A DNA stretch of 64,000 nt from Przewalskia tangutica. Taxonomy: Eukaryota; Streptophyta; Magnoliopsida; Solanales; Solanaceae. Shown piece after piece: positions 13,358 through 25,500 of the stretch (position 1 is the stretch's first letter; each line of letters begins with the position of its first letter). The notes beneath the pieces are model-generated. The model saw nothing but the letters and a program-made list of their open reading frames with translations. It had not been told where the DNA came from and did no database searches. Position numbers and translations under genes: made by a program. The DNA is taken from assembly GCA_029844215.1 (NCBI GenBank), contig CM056721.1, forward strand, positions 14,892,368 through 14,956,367. Direction: 5' to 3'.

Positions 13358-13710
13358 GGTCACTACATTCGCAACCGGAGCAAACATTTCATTGTAGTCA
13401 ATACATTTCTCCTGCTTATTACCGAAGATTGCCAACCGAGCTTTGTATTATTCAATTGTTCCGTTCGAATTATATTTGATATTGTACAACCATCTACATT
13501 AGAGTACTTTCTTATCCGGCGGTAATATATACAATGTTCATGTGCCATTTTCCTATAATTCTTAGATTTCTTGTTGCATGGTTCTTCTCCAACCTTTTTT
13601 TCATAGCCTCTGAGAATAATTTTGATTTAATTCCTATGGTAATTGTTGCAAGAAATTTTTGGTATTGCGAGGAAAAATTATCACATGATATATAGTGAGC
13701 TAAAGAATAA
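13358..13710 (-). pseudogene. Copia reverse transcriptase, N-terminal part, broken
   Basis: In shifting minus-strand frames the order of conserved copia blocks can be read: SEAMKK, an E..NGTWTL-like block, LPPDKK, CRWLYNIKYNSNGTIE, YKARLA, then YNEMFAPVA. These are the N-terminal blocks of copia reverse transcriptase. Translation ends at the Tekay LTR, so the YVDD active site and RNase H are missing. Several stops and frameshifts make it non-functional. Confidence 0.8.
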
Positions 13711-13989
13711 GGTGAACCTGAGGGTTGATGAGGATCGGGTGAACTCGTTGATGGACTTTCTTTCAGGAATGTTTCAGTAATGTAGTGACGTAATGGAATC
13801 AAGTCATGCTTCTGACATTTACCTCGACCAAATTGTTCCTCTAGTGGATTTTCATTCGTCTGGATTCCTTACGTTTGTACTTCTTTCATGTTTTTATTAT
13901 TCGGACTAGCATCTGTTTGGTCTAATTCTAGTTGATCCGTAGGTTCGGAATCCGGTATCTGAATTTATTCTATCAAACTTTGTTCGCAC

Positions 13990-14240
13990 CTACATTATAT
14001 GTCTATTATTCTTTGAAAACGTGGTGAGTCCTTTATTCGGGATCACTTCTATGTTGTCGACCAAGTTACCCGTTTCTATGGCAAAAGGGAACTTCGTCCC
14101 GTAGAAGTCCACATCTCTTAAGACTAAATATCCATCGTTTTCCAAGTCAAATAGTCTCCAACCTATCTATCTGTAGGGGTATCCCAAGAAGATACACCTA
14201 CCACTCTGACTCTCAAACTTAAATATTGTTCTTCCCTTTA
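13990..14240 (-). pseudogene. Copia integrase C-terminal region, broken
   Basis: The minus strand reads CIFLGYPYRQIGWRLFDLE and then a block ending RDVDFYGTKFPF. These match the conserved G-Y..KG(Y/W)R..D and RDV.F.E..FPF blocks after the copia integrase core. Stops flank both sides. Confidence 0.75.
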
Positions 14241-14449
14241 TGTGTGCATATCATAATGACCCTACCAACCTTAAGTTATCATAATGAGGCGCGTCCCGTA
14301 TGAAATTTCATAGGGGGTTTTCCCATTCAAAATTGAAAATGGTGATCTATTGATCAAGTATCCCGCAATCAAATGCAGTTTCCCCAAAATTTAATCGAAA
14401 GATGGACATGAAATCTCAATGATCACACCACATTAAGAATGTGACGATG

Positions 14450-15010
14450 TTTTATTTAGACTCTTCCATTATGCTGAAGTGTCCCTGTGCAAGATATTTG
14501 AAACAGAATTTCATGTTCGAAAAAGTAAGTCTTCATACACGTGAACCCATTCCCGATATCATTCTAACTATCTTCACCCTTTTTCCGAACTGCCTTTCCA
14601 CAACAACGAAGAATCTTTTCAAGGTTTGAGACACTTCTTTCTTATCAACTAAGACAAAGATCCACACAACTCGTGAACGCTCATCCACAATATTCAAAAA
14701 AAATATGAAGCACCACAAGAGGAAAAGTCTTATATGGTCCACATAAATCACAATGGATCATCTCAAAGTATCTGAAGTAATATTTCCACAGGGAAAACAC
14801 TTCTCATTTGATTTGCTCGTTGACATACATCACATTCTCTATTCAACCTATCACCATTCTCCTTTAAGCCTAATGTCGTAATAGACTTTGTTACTTGTGC
14901 TGAAGGATGACCCAACAGTTTGTGTCAAAGATCGAACCAATCAACTGTTTTTTCCTTCATAGCCCGTATCAACTGCACATTCTGAAAATAGTAAAGTCCA
15001 CCTCAATGCT
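14450..15010 (-). pseudogene. Copia GAG-pre-integrase zinc finger and integrase core, broken
   Basis: The minus strand carries HKLLGHPSAQV, then CDVCQRA, the HHCC zinc finger of copia integrase. An HCDLWGPYKT-like block follows, then FLNIVDERSRVVWIFVLVDK and QFGKRVKIVR, the start of the DDE core. At least one in-frame stop separates the finger from the core, and the second and third catalytic acids are not readable. Order and orientation match the neighbouring protease and gag pieces. Confidence 0.8.
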
Positions 15011-15158
15011 CACCCTTTCCAATTAGATTCCTCGTGGTGGAGTCCAGTATAACACACCCAATTCTATTAAATATCATATTACAATCTAAATAATTAACTA
15101 GTTGTGACACATAAATTAAATTGCATGTCAAATTCAGAACATAAAGAACATTCTTTAA

Positions 15159-15341
15159 TCATATCTTGTTATTCAATCTAGTTGTTCTTTCTTTTGTAGC
15201 CACCGAGCTACTTCCATCCGGAAGCCCAACCGGACACTCAAGAATATCCCGTTGATTGCTCAATTTATCCGGATTACCTGACACATTATTGATAGCTCCG
15301 AAGTCAATAATCCAGAATGAGATTTCGGTCTTAATATCCAT
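15159..15341 (-). pseudogene. Copia aspartic protease remnant
   Basis: The frame contains WIIDFGAINNVSGNPDKLS, which aligns with the copia protease active site (W.IDSGA..H.). The central Ser of the D-S-G triad is Phe here and the usual His is Asn, so the protease would be inactive even without other damage. Confidence 0.8.
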
Positions 15342-15499
15342 TTTGTCAAATTTATTCGTTGTGAATCACCATTTTCCAAATCTCTTCACTCAGATTGTGA
15401 GGTCATAACCCGCATGTGTGCATATGTTATATCTCCGCTTGTATATCTTTGACAATAATGACGTTAGCCCGGTAGTTGCCTCTTACGCGATCAGATCCT

Positions 15500-16434
15500 G
15501 GGCCTATCCTCAATTGTTATTTTCTTCTTCTTTTTCCTCTAGATTTTCTGTCTCCTTTTTTATATCCTGGTCACCATTTCGGATACCCAATGAGTTGAAA
15601 ATATGTTTCCACAATGTGTCAGGATCTCTTGCAATGTGTGAAGAATGCACAATCGTTATTCCATTCACCTTGATCACGGTAAGGATTTCTCTCTTGTACA
15701 ACAAAGGCCACAGTTTCACTAGGTTCTTCCATTTTTTTGTTTGAGTCCTCTCACACGCTCTTCTTGTACTATCTTTGAGTAGTCTTTGTTTAATGATGGC
15801 AACGGTTCCTGTGCCAGTATGTTTGATCTCACCATTTCATTCATTGCCTCATCCAATCCTATGAGGAAAAGATGCATTTTTTCCTCTTCTATTTTGATTT
15901 CCAAGATCATCCCCAGAATGCACGTGCACTTTCCGCACTTACAAGTCGGAATCTGTTAGTAGTTTGTCAATTTTTCCCACAATTTAGTTAGTTTTCCATA
16001 GAAATTCATTATGGTCCTTCCCTTCTACTTGCACTCCGTAAGTTTTTCCTTTCAGTGGTTGCATCTAAGGTTTGGTTATTCTTCTGCTTCGTCTTTATGC
16101 AAAATCGTTGAGCGAAACATTAGTTCGATGGTGTTGCGAATCCATGACATCAACAAAGAGTTTATAGTCCAACAATCTTCTAAGTCAAGCGACTCTTCAT
16201 TCGGCTTCTTGATTGTACCATCAACGAGGCTGAATTTCTTCCTTGCTCTTAGGGTCGTCCTCATGGATCTAGCCTATTATTCGTAATTCTCTCCCTTCAA
16301 CTGGACTTGTGTCACCACAATTTCAAGATTATCTTTTGACGTAATTTCATAAGGGGAGATTGTATTTCTTTGAATTTTGTTTTCTTCACTGGCGATTATT
16401 TTATTTTTATCGTCGGTTTCTCTGTCACCCGTCA
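15500..16434 (-). pseudogene. Copia gag remnant (UBN2/Retrotran_gag type)
   Basis: The start is MTGDRETDDKNK at 16434. It is followed in frame by TQVQLKGENYE, two stop codons, then RTTLRARKKFSLVDGTI and further gag blocks such as FLIGLDEAMNEMVRSNIL with QEPLPSLNK. A C..HC...WH...E..F zinc-knuckle-like stretch with LIGYPKW lies near 15560-15620. This layout is the usual copia Gag: N-terminal domain, helical core, single knuckle ending in GYP. Frameshifts and stops occur throughout. Confidence 0.8.
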
Positions 16435-16464
16435 TTATTTAGGATTTTTGTGTTCTTTTAACGA

Positions 16465-16477
16465 GGCTCCGATACCA
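16465..16477 (-). other. Primer binding site of the copia element
   Basis: The minus strand reads TGGTATCGGAGCC, one base away from the canonical initiator tRNA-Met primer site TGGTATCAGAGCC. It sits between the LTR and the gag start. Confidence 0.85.
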
Positions 16478-16728
16478 TATTAAATTTGAGAGGCTACACA
16501 AATTTAGAGAAAAAAAATATTGAGATAATGTTTTCTTGATTTCATTCATCATAATGACCTCTTTATATAGATGCAAAAGTTCTCCTTTCCCTAGTTTAAC
16601 AAGAAAACTCTATTCTAATAAACTACTATAATTACAATTTGATAAATATACTTTAACTAAAATTTTAACATAAAACTAATAAAGTTAAACTAGGAAACAT
16701 CTCAATATAACTCACATGAGTATTATCA
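16478..16728 (-). mobile_element. Copia 5' LTR (about 250 bp)
   Basis: The inner end lies directly next to the primer binding site. The outer end is placed at TGATAATACTCATG (16728 on the minus strand), which is an estimate because the second LTR is lost. A CTATATAAAG box (16561-16570) in minus orientation is the probable TATA box. A short LTR and this Gag type fit the Ale-like copia lineage. Confidence 0.6.
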
Positions 16729-17880
16729 AATGTGTGGTGAAATGAATAAGATTCCTCTATTTTTAATTAAATGTTCAATTTTAAGGATAAAATGAAAAAC
16801 TCACAATAAGAAGTGTTTCTCTTTAAATAAGTCATACTCGACACAAATCTGAGTCGTTGGCCATGGAAATTATTCATTTTTTTCGGAATAATTTTTTATT
16901 TTATTTTAAAATCAATATTTGATATAAAATTTCAAAATTTACTTTGGAGTTGGATTTAAAATTTGAAAAAGTGTTTCAAATTTGTTTTTCAACTCCATTT
17001 TAAAAAAAAACTCCATCTTTATAACTTTCAAATAAAGTGTTCTATTTTCTCCTTTTGCGAAAAGTATAATTAAACACTAATTTTATAAATTTTAAACAAA
17101 ATAAAAAATATTAGTTAGTAAACATTTATGACCAAACACCTATTAAATTAGGATCATTGGATTCGGAATAGCGTAGGGTAAAAAAGAAACTTACACGAAC
17201 AAACAATCCCTTAATATGACATAAAAACGGAAAATAGTGGGGACAGCACACGAGCAAACAATCCCACTTACAATAAATTCGTAGGAACAACCATATGCAT
17301 CCTTTGAAAAGAAGTACAGTTATTATTATAGTAGCAATAATAATAACTGAGCAGATGGGGAGGGACAATAATTCTTGGCAAAACTCAAATGAGAACTGAG
17401 AAGAGGGAGTAACTGAGGTTTCGATTCTATCAAGAGTTCAAGACTAGTACTACTTGTGGTCTTTCTTTTAGCTTCTTTTTTTTCTGGCTATTGCATTGTA
17501 CATCGGAAAATACTAAAAACAAAAATTAAAATCGTCAGCTACATTGCTTAAATCAGCAAGGAGCAAAAACTTCATATCTTTAATTGTGTCTTCCCAAACT
17601 ACCAGCTCCTCTTCATGTTTATAATATTCATTTGCTAAAAGATCTGCATAATTATTTGTGTGTCTCCATATGTGTATAAGACTCGTGTTGGTTATCTTTA
17701 GCGAGTATATGCAATCTTCAACAATAAACTCTAGGGGTGAAAAGTATGTCGGTTACAATAGAAGAATTTTATTTCTACTTTATATCTAAATCAATGAGAT
17801 TAACTATACAATTATGGTAAGACTACAAGACTAATTACTATAAAAGTCTAATATATAAATATATCATAAATAATGTGCTA
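16729..17880. other. AT-rich spacer, no gene seen
   Basis: Long A and T runs and no frame with recognisable protein features. The minus frame near 17126-17368 is hydrophobic but has no family likeness or splice context. Confidence 0.5.
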
Positions 17881-19180
17881 TACACGGATGGGTCACTGCA
17901 CTGCATAAATCTGAAGGCCCACTGCATTGCATTGCTTAACATTTATGTCCTAAAGACAATCTCTATTATAACAAATGTACTTTATACATATTCTTATTAT
18001 TAATGGAGATTAATATTTTAATATTTACAATTATTGAATTATTAGTTAATTGTTTATAATATTCTATAATACGCATCCCTAGAGGTTATGTGGTTATTAA
18101 TAGTGTGAGATATTAATATTATTACGTAACTCTTAAAATAGTCTTGACTAATGATTATCGAGAATGAAATATCAATGATAGGTGATATGTCGACATGTGG
18201 TTCTGCATCATATCCTTAGAGGATGTAATATGTCTCACATGCTACGAGTAATGATTACTGGTGATGGATACGTGGATACTTTGGAAGTATTGATATACTC
18301 TTCTAATATATTGTTTGTTATACAATGTCTAAAGTATGATCAGCGTGTAGAATATAGAAGTCCTTAGACTTGAGGTCGATACACACTTTGTCTGCAGAGT
18401 AATATATTTTGATCATGTCCTAAGCTCAAATGCTTTATAGGATTCATTCCTTGAATATATATATTCGAGAGAAATTCTCATATGATATTAGGTTGACTAA
18501 GTCGTTGGCCAACGCAGTAGACATATCTAGGATATTGTCTTGTTGTCAACTAATATAAATGATGTATAATGATCAAGTCATTTGGATAGATATTTAGCAG
18601 ACCCTAAGCTTGATCGAGTGCGTCGTGAATGAAAATTTTTTATCTTTCCACATAGAAGTTTAGTTTACCAGGTTCGTGTAACTATACTTCACATATTGAG
18701 TTCGTCTTCCGGCGCCGTCTAGGAGTTCCGTGTAAACCCTAATGTGATTAGTGTCGATATGTGAGGGTCTGTAGGGTAACACTAAGTCAATTGTTCCGTC
18801 GATCTAAGGATGTAATGAGAGAATATAAATGTTCGATTTATGATCGAGACATTTAAATGAATAATGATTATTTAATTAAGTCGAGATTGAATTTCAGCTA
18901 AATACATCTATAAATAAATGGGTCCTATCATTATTCTAAAACACTTGATTTCACACATCATTCTAAGTCTCAGAGATTTAGTCTTACAATATTCTCTCGA
19001 ATCTCTGCCGGATTTCCTAGCTGTCTGAAAGAGGATTACATCGGAGTTTTAGGAACTTGCATTCGGGGATCAATTGCGTGCGAACCCTCACACGGATATA
19101 CTAAAAGACTCCAGATTTGATAAAACTATAAGTTTTCGTTCGAAGTATTACGGTTATATTATACATGTTATGTTTACATG
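17880..19180 (+). repeat. Possible degenerate LTR or leader, family not recognised
   Basis: This block is less AT-rich than its flanks. It has a promoter-like layout: CTATAAATAAATGGG near 18909, then a leader rich in TCTC and CTCT. No second copy exists in the window and no clear TG...CA ends were found, so the call rests on texture and on a vague likeness to Solanaceae retroelement leaders. Confidence 0.25.
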
Positions 19181-19710
19181 TTTTATATCATTGTATAATC
19201 ATCATGCAATCATTTGTTGGATTTGAAACTAAAATTTTTAAATTTCTCTGCGTACACGAACCCATCAAAACACTATATATTCCAATATTCACTTACCTTG
19301 ATCATCTCTATAAAGTTCTCCAGGAAAAACATCTCAAATTTGAATCACACTGTTATCAATATTTTATTTAATCATTCCCGCATAAGAAAAAGACGAAGAG
19401 ATCAGTTTAGCTTGTTTAGATATGTCTAGGGAATATTTCAACAATTTCCCTAGATATTCCCTAATATCTGGCTATTGAATGACTCAACACAAAGTGTGAT
19501 CAACAATCCATCAAAAAGTGAATTTTACCGCCCATTGACCTATCGACATATACCGTATTGTCACGTCACCGCAGTAACCTCACCTTATTTTCTTTTGTTT
19601 TTACCAAAATACCTTCTACTAATTGACAACTCATACTTTAACTTTATACCTCCAAATACACAAGTTTTAAAAACAGTAAAAAATATCGTATAGTTTTGTT
19701 AGCAGTTTTA

Positions 19711-21381
19711 GGTGGTGTTTGACCAAACTTCTAGAAGTCACCTTCTTTTCAAAAATAGAAACACTTTTTTCAGAAGCCAAAAAGTGTTTTTAGATGGAGA
19801 GAGAAGCCGAAACACCAATTTGGAGCTTCTACAGAAGCCATTTTTGCTCATTCATTGAATTTTTTTTTGGACTCATTTACCATTTTCTTTTCACAAAATT
19901 CATGTTAATATCATTAGGGCGGTGGTTAAGAAAAAATTCATTTTTTTTTATAAAAGTAACAAAAATATGAAATAGAAATGTAAGGATGAGTAAGGCAATG
20001 AGGTGGGGGTGGAGGTAGGGCGGGATAAGATTTTTTTTTTATATTTTTTAATTTTTTTTCTATAAAAGTAACAAAAAAATATGAAATTGAAATTTGAGAA
20101 TGGGTAGGGCAATGGAGTGGGACGGGAATAGGGTGGACGTAAGAAAAAAATTCATATTTTTTAATATTTTTTTTTATAAAAGTAACAAAAAAATATGAAC
20201 TAGAAATTATAGGATGGGTAGGAGAATGGGATGGGGTGAGGGTAGGGGTAGGGATAGGGCGGGGGGAGTAAGAAAAAAATTCATATTTTTTAATAATTTT
20301 TTTATAAAAGTAACAAAAAATATGAAATAGAAATTTGAGGATGGGGTAGGGCAGTGGGGTGGGGTGGGGGTAAGAAAAAAATTCATATATATTTTTTTTT
20401 TTATAAAAGTAACAAAAAATATGAAATAGAAATTTAAGGATGGGTAGGACAATGAGGTGGGGGTAGGGGTACGGCGGGTGGTAAGAAAAAAATTCATATT
20501 TTCAATCATTTTTTTAAAAGTAACAAAAATGGGGTGGGGGTAAAAAAAAATCGTTTTTTTTTATAAAAGTAACAAAAATATGAAATAGAAATTTGAGGAT
20601 TGGGTAGGGCAATGGGGTGGGGTAGGAGTAGGGCGAGGGTAAGAAAAAAATTCATATTTTTAAATATTTTTTTTATAGAAGTAACAAAAAATATGAAATA
20701 GAAATTTGAGGATGGGGTAGGGCAATGGGGTGGGGGTAGGCGTAGGGTGTGGGTAAGAAAAAAATTCATATTTTCAATCATTTTTTATAAAAGTAACAAA
20801 AAATACGAAATAAAAATTTGAGGATGGGGTAGGGCAATGATGTCATAACAAAATGTTTGACCAATCTCAGGGCTGACACAACCGAATTGGTTGAGCGGGA
20901 TTGGGGGTAGGGTGGGGGGTAAGGGGAAGAAAAAATTCATATTTTTTAGAAAAGTAAAAAAAAAATGACATAGAAATTTGAGGATGGGGTGGGGGTAGGT
21001 ATGGATAGGGCGGGGGTAGGTTTGGACATATTTGAGTCATTTACTATCATATTGTCGTTACATTTCTTATGTACATTATAATATTTTTTTTGATTAAATA
21101 TTGCAATTAAATAATTTTAAAAAAAATATTAAATTGTTAAGATATACTTATTTTTAGAAACATATGATAGAAAAGAATATTTTAAATAGTTTTAAATCTA
21201 TTAAAAAGAATATTCTAGTAAATTTGCATAAATGTTCACCAAACAGAAAACTGTTTCTATTTCTCATAAGCACTTCTATAATTTTTGGCCAAACATCCAA
21301 ACTGATTCTCCAAAAACTGTTTCTGCAGAACTACTTCTGAGAAATAGAAACATCTTTTCAGAAGACTCGCCAAACAGACCC
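19711..21381. mobile_element. PIF/Harbinger-like TIR element with internal minisatellite
   Basis: The left end (GGTGGTGTTTGACCAAACTT) and the inverted right end (GGGTCTGTTTGGCGAG) are related. Further inverted similarity extends inward (TTCTCAGAAGTA- and AGAAACA-like words). The trinucleotide TTA flanks both sides (19708-19710 and 21382-21384). TIRs of the form GG...TGTTTGG with TTA duplications are typical of PIF/Harbinger MITE-type elements. No transposase is encoded. Confidence 0.6.
19925..21020 (+). repeat. Minisatellite, about 10 units of roughly 100-125 bp
   Basis: Each unit reads roughly: ATAAAAGTAACAAAAAATATG, then AAATAGAAATTTGAGGATGG, then a G-rich GTAGGG/GGTGGGG stretch, then TAAGAAAAAAATTCATATTT. 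The ATAAAAGTAAC anchor recurs near 19951, 20063, 20176, 20303, 20402, 20515, 20562, 20676, 20787 and 20952. Minus-strand frames reading MNFFLT... are only translations of this repeat. Confidence 0.85.
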
Positions 21382-21659
21382 TTACTTTTTCATAAATTGA
21401 AAGTAATTTTTGAGCTTGTTTTTCAAATCAAATGTCATTAGAGAAGAATCATTCAGTTTTTTCAAAACTTGGGCACCAAATATGCGTAGTTAATTTTTCA
21501 AATAATATACTAGTTAATTACTTAATTCAGGGTCGTTCCAATACTTTTAAGGGTTCCGTGCGGAAAAAAAAAGAGATCATTTTTTATTCACATTAAAAAT
21601 TAAAATTAACTAATTAATCAATATTAAAAAAAATATTGATCAAAACATCTAATAAATGT

Positions 21660-21785
21660 ATAGTAAACACTTATTTGTTTAAAGATGGAGGACCCTGTTT
21701 GCTGCTCATTGAATTCGAACTCGCGACCTCTCAATAGGAAATAAATTTTGAGAAGAGCCCTCAATCACTAAGTTACAAATCTCAC
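21660..21785 (-). mobile_element. tRNA-derived SINE, copy 1
   Basis: On the minus strand there is a box A-like TAACTTAGTGATTGAGG and a box B GAGTTCGAATTC (21711-21722). GAGCAGCAAACAGGGTCC follows, which matches the body of the copy near 34010-34157. The 5' tRNA-like part is more decayed here. Confidence 0.5.
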
Positions 21786-23565
21786 TGCTAAGATTAGAGA
21801 CTTTTTTAATACATATCTTAATATTTGAAATATCCATAAAAAAATATAAATTTAGGCATGGCTGAGCTCGCTGTCTGATACGCAGGCGCTGCCTTGGTCG
21901 CCCCAGGGACGCCCCTGCTAGTTATTTTCTTTGCAGTGAATTTTATTTTTCCTATTTAAAATTTACTGAACTTTAGAAATGTTCTTCTGAAAATTAAAAT
22001 GATCAGAAAGCCCCTCAAAAGGTGCGGGAAATCTGAATAAGAATGTTGTTATATTTGGGGTCAATCTACAACTCTGAAACCAATTAAGTTACGCCCATGC
22101 GGACAAGAATGTTATTATATTGACGCAATCTCAAGATGACTACGATACCATCTTATCCTCAGACAAAGTTTAACTTACAGAATCATAGTTATGGACTTGT
22201 AGTCATTGAACTTACCGTTTATCGGAATAAAACTTGATAAATTACCCCTTACCACATTAAAAAGATATTTGAAAAGTTTAGTGACACAACTAATTCAAAC
22301 CCGCTAGGGTAAGCTTAATAACGATGATAAACTCAAAAATGTTTTCTATTCATAAAAAGTTCAAACTCTAAACTTTTGATAAACAATTCAAGTTATATAT
22401 CCTAATGGGGTGTTTAACATGTTTAGCACATGATGCTTGCTCTGTCTTTCAAATTACCTAGTTAGGTTTGTTATGGATAATTATGTTTACTATTACAGAT
22501 AATTTAATATAATAATGTAAAAATGTTACTCCGGTAAACTTTCCGTGCACATAAATTAAACAAATTAATAAAAGTTAGAAGTCATTTAATAAAGAAATAC
22601 AAGCAAAGAGGAAGAAGTCATTTAATATTTTAAAATTTAAATATAAACAAAGAGTAAGTAGGTTGGTACAGTGGTAGATTAAACTTTTATAACATAGTGG
22701 AGGTATTGATATAGTTGGGAGAGTATAGTGTATAGATGCCTCACTAAAAATGAGCATAACGTCCGAAGTACATCTCGCGATTTACTGATGATGTTATTGA
22801 AAGATCGATGTCATTACCTATCAGTAAAAGCCTTAAAACCTCGATTATAAAAAAAAATGAGCATAACGTACAAGGTGTTACTGTTGGATAGCGTGGGAGA
22901 ACGTGCGCTATAAACCAAAATTAGAGGGGAAGGGGAGGGGAGTAGTACTTCACCCCAGGCCTCTGCTTTATCTTGCCATGTCCATCCATTCCTTTCTCTT
23001 GTCCTTTCCTCAAACCACCCTCTTCTTCCCCAACCTTCCTCTCCTTTCTTTTTCTTTTTATAATTATGATAATCATTAATGTTATATGAACTAATACGAT
23101 AAATTCATCAATATTTATATGATTGAATCACCTATAAAATAACAATAATAAGTAATTTTGCTATAAGCATAATAACAACATCATATTAAGTGTAATTTCA
23201 TACGTGAGGTATGAAAAATTTCACCTTCATCTTGAGAGATAAAAAGATTGTTTCCGATAGATCATCGTTTCAAAAAAAAATATTTCAAAGCAGGTCGGAA
23301 AAAAAATTATAAGTGAAAAAGTCATGGCAAAATACTATAGAAAACACGTCAAAGCATTCCTGAAAAAAATCAGTAGTTACAACAAAATACTCTATGATAG
23401 TTAACATACAAGAAAGAATAAATAGTACTTAACAGAAATTGATGGACAAAACATTATAGGAGTAATACTACGATTACGAATATGGTCAAATAAGCGAGTG
23501 ATATAAGATAATATAAAAAGTTTATATTATTAGTGCAATTTAATCATAGGTAATCTACATGTCAT
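21786..23565. other. Spacer with a pyrimidine-rich patch
   Basis: No gene is seen. At 22905-23050 a GCTATAAACC box is followed by a purine block (GGGGAAGGGGAGGGG) and a long CT-rich stretch (CTTTCTCTTGTCCTTTCC and similar). This resembles a promoter plus leader without an attached coding frame. The remainder is AT-rich. Confidence 0.4.
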
Positions 23566-25228
23566 ACAACAACATATCCAGTGTAATTTCACAAGTAGGG
23601 TCTGAGGAGGGTGATGTATACACAAACCTTAACTCTACCTAATAATTCCTCGACTCAACTAAAGCATATCAAAATAAGTATGAAAGGAAATACAATAGTA
23701 AATAAATCATGTAGAAAATAATGGATAATAGAATTGTAGCAACAATAAATAATACGATAACTGAAGCAAAGAAAATATGTAATAATCAATTCGAAGAATA
23801 AGACAGTAGGAGGGTAATAATAATAATACTAACAAGGAAAATTAGAACGCTCGAATACCTACTAACTTTCTACCATAATTTTGGACCTCTCTATATATTT
23901 TTCTCTATATGGTCATGTCTTCAGTAAGCTGTGGGTGTAACATGTATTGTCTTATTATCTTTATCAATATTTTTTCGGCCTACCTCTACCCTCCTTAAAC
24001 CCACTATAGTCAATATTTCACATATCTTTACCGGGCCATTTATGCATCTCCCCTTCATGTGTACAAACCACATCACTATCACAATCCTCATCTTGTTCGT
24101 CACTCCCACCATGTACTGAATGTCTTCATTCCTAATCATATATCCTAGTATGCACACACATTCATCTCATCATCCTCATCTTCGTCGCTTTAATATTTTG
24201 AACGTGCAAGTTCTCGATTGGCCAACACTCCACCCATACTACATAACTGGTCTAATAACCATTTTATAAAATTTACCTTTTAGTCTTGGTAGAACATTTA
24301 TATAACACAAGATACCAAATGCAAAGCCTCAATTTTCATCCACCATACTTCATAACATCATCGTCAATCTCCATATTTTCTTGTTATTGACTCAAAATAT
24401 TTAAAATTTCCTATATTGCAGATAATCGGCGTATCAATCATGACTTTCATATCTGCTTCATGAGTTACGTCACTAAACTTGTACTTCAAATACCATGTCT
24501 TAGTCTTGCTCAACCTGAACACTTTAGACTACATAATCTGTCTTTAAACCTCCAGCATATCATTAACTATGTCATGTATTTTGTCAATCAAGATTGTGTC
24601 ATATGAAAATAACATACACCATGACACATTTACTGGATATGCTGCTTTAGTTCATCCATCAACTAATGTAAATAGAAACATGCTAAGAATTGATCGCTGG
24701 CGCAACACCATAACGACTGAAAAATGTTTCAAGTTTTTCCCGTTGTCCTCATTTGGGTCTTCGATTCATGGTACATGTCCTTAATCACTCACATGTATGT
24801 TACATGTACACCTCTAGCATCTAGACATCTTCGTAGAACCCCCTAGATACTCTGTCGTATGTTTTTTCTTGGTCAATAATCACTATGTGAAAGTCCCTTT
24901 TCATCTACCAATATTGATCCACCAATCTCCTTATAAGAATGACTTCTGGAGTTATCGCTTAAACATGAATTCAAATTGGTTCTCAATAACAGACACACAC
25001 CAATACCCTCTCCTAAACTTTCATATGGCTTAGTAATTTGATACCTCTACGTGTTGCAATTTTGAATAACACTTTTTTCCTGTACGCGAGATCATTGCAC
25101 TCCAACTTCATTCTTCAGACGTTTTTGACATTTTAAAAACGAGTGACGATAAACAACCCAATTAGGTACTTCATACTTGTCTTGTGTGTGCTCTTCCAAA
25201 TTTCATCGGGATCTCGTCTGGTCCAGAT
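23566..25228 (-). mobile_element. RTE-clade LINE, copy A, 5'-truncated and decayed
   Basis: On the minus strand, broken frames run through RPDEIPMKFG, then TRRGIKLLSHMKV-, ENQFEFM- and VDDTILIDK-like blocks and LPRLKGKFYKMVIRP. The order then passes through a YMIRNEDIQYMVGV block to a 3' tail complementary to ACAACAACAT...GGGTCTGAGGAGG at 23566. This is the reverse transcriptase and C-terminal order of plant RTE LINEs. Many stops are present. It lies about 700 bp upstream of the KNOX start codon. Confidence 0.75.
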
Positions 25229-25493
25229 GTTAGATATAAATAATTTTAATTATTTACTATATAAATTTTAATAAAATATTTTAGTATTCAAGTAGTATAT
25301 TTAAATTCAGATAGTTTAATTTTATTACATATATTAATATTTAATAATAAATATAAATGATACCTAAATATCAGATTATAAAAGAACTTTTTGACCTTTA
25401 ATTTCCCCATAAATATATTGTAAGCGAGATTTGAATACAAAATTTACATATTGTTTTTCTTATATACTCTGTCAGAAACACTCAATGATAGCA

Positions 25494-25500
25494 TATAAAT
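25494..25500 (+). promoter_or_regulatory. Probable TATA box of the KNOX gene
   Basis: TATAAAT is followed within 40-80 bp by a CT-rich leader (CTTCTCTTTCCTTTCCCTC). This leaves a 5' UTR of roughly 400 nt before the start codon. The true start site is not visible from sequence alone. Confidence 0.4.

Noticed and set aside
20207..20781. Two minus-strand frames reading MNFFLT... repeats
   Set aside because: They are translations of the minisatellite inside the TIR element. Frame openness follows from the repeat, not from coding selection.
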